From Tannerella sp. (GTDB taxonomy: Bacteria > Bacteroidota > Bacteroidia > Bacteroidales > Tannerellaceae): a stretch of DNA of 53,957 nt. The stretch spans positions 1 to 53,957 of the forward strand of contig JAISUI010000091.1 in assembly GCA_031272155.1 (NCBI GenBank), written 5' to 3'. The notes below the pieces were generated by a model, which did not search any database, was not told the DNA's origin, and saw only the letters and a list, made by a program, of their open reading frames with translations. Numbering within the stretch: the first letter of the stretch is position 1; each line of letters begins with the position of its first letter. A program made the translations under genes and the position numbers. Positions 53,466 through 53,957 of the stretch are shown piece by piece.

Positions 53466-53860
53466 TGGAGCTGGAGAGATTCGAACTCTCGTCCAAACGA
53501 GGAAACCATTTGCTTTCTACATGCTTATCTTCGCCTTAATTTTCGTGTTACGGCAAGACCGAAGCCACCAACCGTAACCTTATTCCCTTGAATTTCACCC
53601 GAAGTACGGGACTTCCTTCGGGCTATTTCCGATATGCTGCACCACCGTTTCGGATCGCTTCGGAACTACAGCTCCGGGTGATGTCTCGTCCAATCACCTT
53701 GTGAATGGATAAAGCGTTGATCTACTATACTTCAATCACGCAGCGAGAGCGTAAGTATTTTCGCCAGTTAATTGTTTATCAACCGAGATTAAAGTGCCGG
53801 CCAACGACGCACTGCATGCTTACAAACCATCTCTGCCCGCTGTCAAAACCGGTCAGCCCC
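53466..53860 (-). ncRNA. ssrA: Transfer-messenger RNA
   Basis: On the minus strand the RNA starts GGGGCTGACCGGTTTTGACA (53860 downward) and ends GTTCGAATCTCTCCAGCTCC plus a discriminator A at 53466. The two ends pair to form the alanyl-tRNA-like acceptor (GGGGCTG with CAGCTCC, one G-U) and T arm, and CCA is not encoded. The roughly 395-base RNA holds the tag frame and pseudoknot-like GC hairpins, for example CCCGAAGG and GTACTTCGGG. It rescues stalled ribosomes with SmpB. The promoter box lies at 53881-53888. Confidence 0.97.
53736..53765 (-). other. tmRNA tag-peptide frame
   Basis: On the minus strand the resume codon GGC begins GENTYALAA followed by TGA. The ALAA end is the proteolysis signal recognised by ClpXP-type proteases. 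The tag is of the Bacteroidota kind. Confidence 0.93.
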
Positions 53861-53880
53861 ATGATTTGAGTTTTCCGCTG

Positions 53881-53888
53881 CAAAGGTA
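53881..53888 (-). promoter_or_regulatory. -7 box of ssrA
   Basis: On the minus strand the bases read TACCTTTG, 20 bases before the tmRNA start, with TTG about 17 bases further upstream (53906-53908). The window end beyond holds only AT-rich sequence. Confidence 0.7.
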
Positions 53889-53957
53889 CGATTTTTTTCG
53901 GAATCCAACATCGTTTTCAAAAAAAAGCATGTTAATCTATCACGCCAAGTTCACGAA

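Noticed and set aside
1..53957. CRISPR arrays, insertion sequences, phage genes
   Set aside because: I looked for regularly spaced repeats, transposase motifs and phage structural genes and saw none.

Overview
The window is a chromosome segment of a member of the Bacteroidota, most likely order Bacteroidales. The evidence is direct: two SusC/SusD outer-membrane glycan-uptake pairs, many lipoproteins, a FecI/FecR-type sigma/anti-sigma pair, Bacteroidota promoters (TTTG, about 19-22 bases, TAnnTTTG) ahead of several genes, and a tmRNA whose tag reads GENTYALAA. Genus cannot be fixed from the sequence alone. I see no insertion sequence, phage gene or CRISPR array. No gene-free stretch exceeds 300 bases.

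Region 1 (1-1102, + strand): the end of a prolyl oligopeptidase, a Tat-type metallo-beta-lactamase-fold protein, and a short in-frame hydrophobic remnant behind it.

Region 2 (1108-18200, - strand): a tightly packed, roughly 17-kb polysaccharide-utilization-type operon. In order of transcription it encodes a DegT-family aminotransferase with a Tat signal, SusC, SusD, a calcineurin-like phosphoesterase, a sialate O-acetylesterase-like SGNH hydrolase, two tandem alpha/beta-hydrolase lipoproteins, a neutral-ceramidase-family protein, a clan GH-A glycosidase, a beta-propeller-like lipoprotein and a small lipocalin-like lipoprotein. A strong hairpin just after susD probably sets a step between transport genes and enzymes.

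Region 3 (18201-25213): a XylR-like LacI/AraC hybrid regulator diverges from the operon. Behind it lie nagA, nagB, an exported Gfo/Idh/MocA oxidoreductase, a convergent N-acetylhexosamine-kinase-like gene, tRNA-Asn, and a NagX/DUF5009 membrane acyltransferase. Regions 2 and 3 together look like one amino-sugar-containing glycan or glycolipid utilization locus.

Region 4 (25299-30124): housekeeping genes: an Mrp-type ATPase, glutamine-dependent NAD synthetase, a DUF1097 membrane protein and rsmA/ksgA.

Region 5 (30137-42050, - strand): a GH106-type alpha-L-rhamnosidase, then (separated by a terminator) a second locus reading sigma factor, FecR, STN-domain SusC, SusD, DUF1735/LamG lipoprotein, with 11-31 base gaps throughout.

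Region 6 (42268-47657, - strand): an unsaturated-uronate operon: kduI, DUF4861 lipoprotein, KDG kinase, KduD-like dehydrogenase and a hexuronate-type MFS transporter. With the rhamnosidase this suggests growth on pectin (rhamnogalacturonan)-like or other uronate-rich glycans.

Region 7 (47805-53957): an unusual nucleotidyltransferase/GHMP-kinase fusion, rfbA, an abundant-type OmpA-family porin with a textbook promoter, a fused ADP-forming acyl-CoA synthetase, and ssrA (tmRNA).
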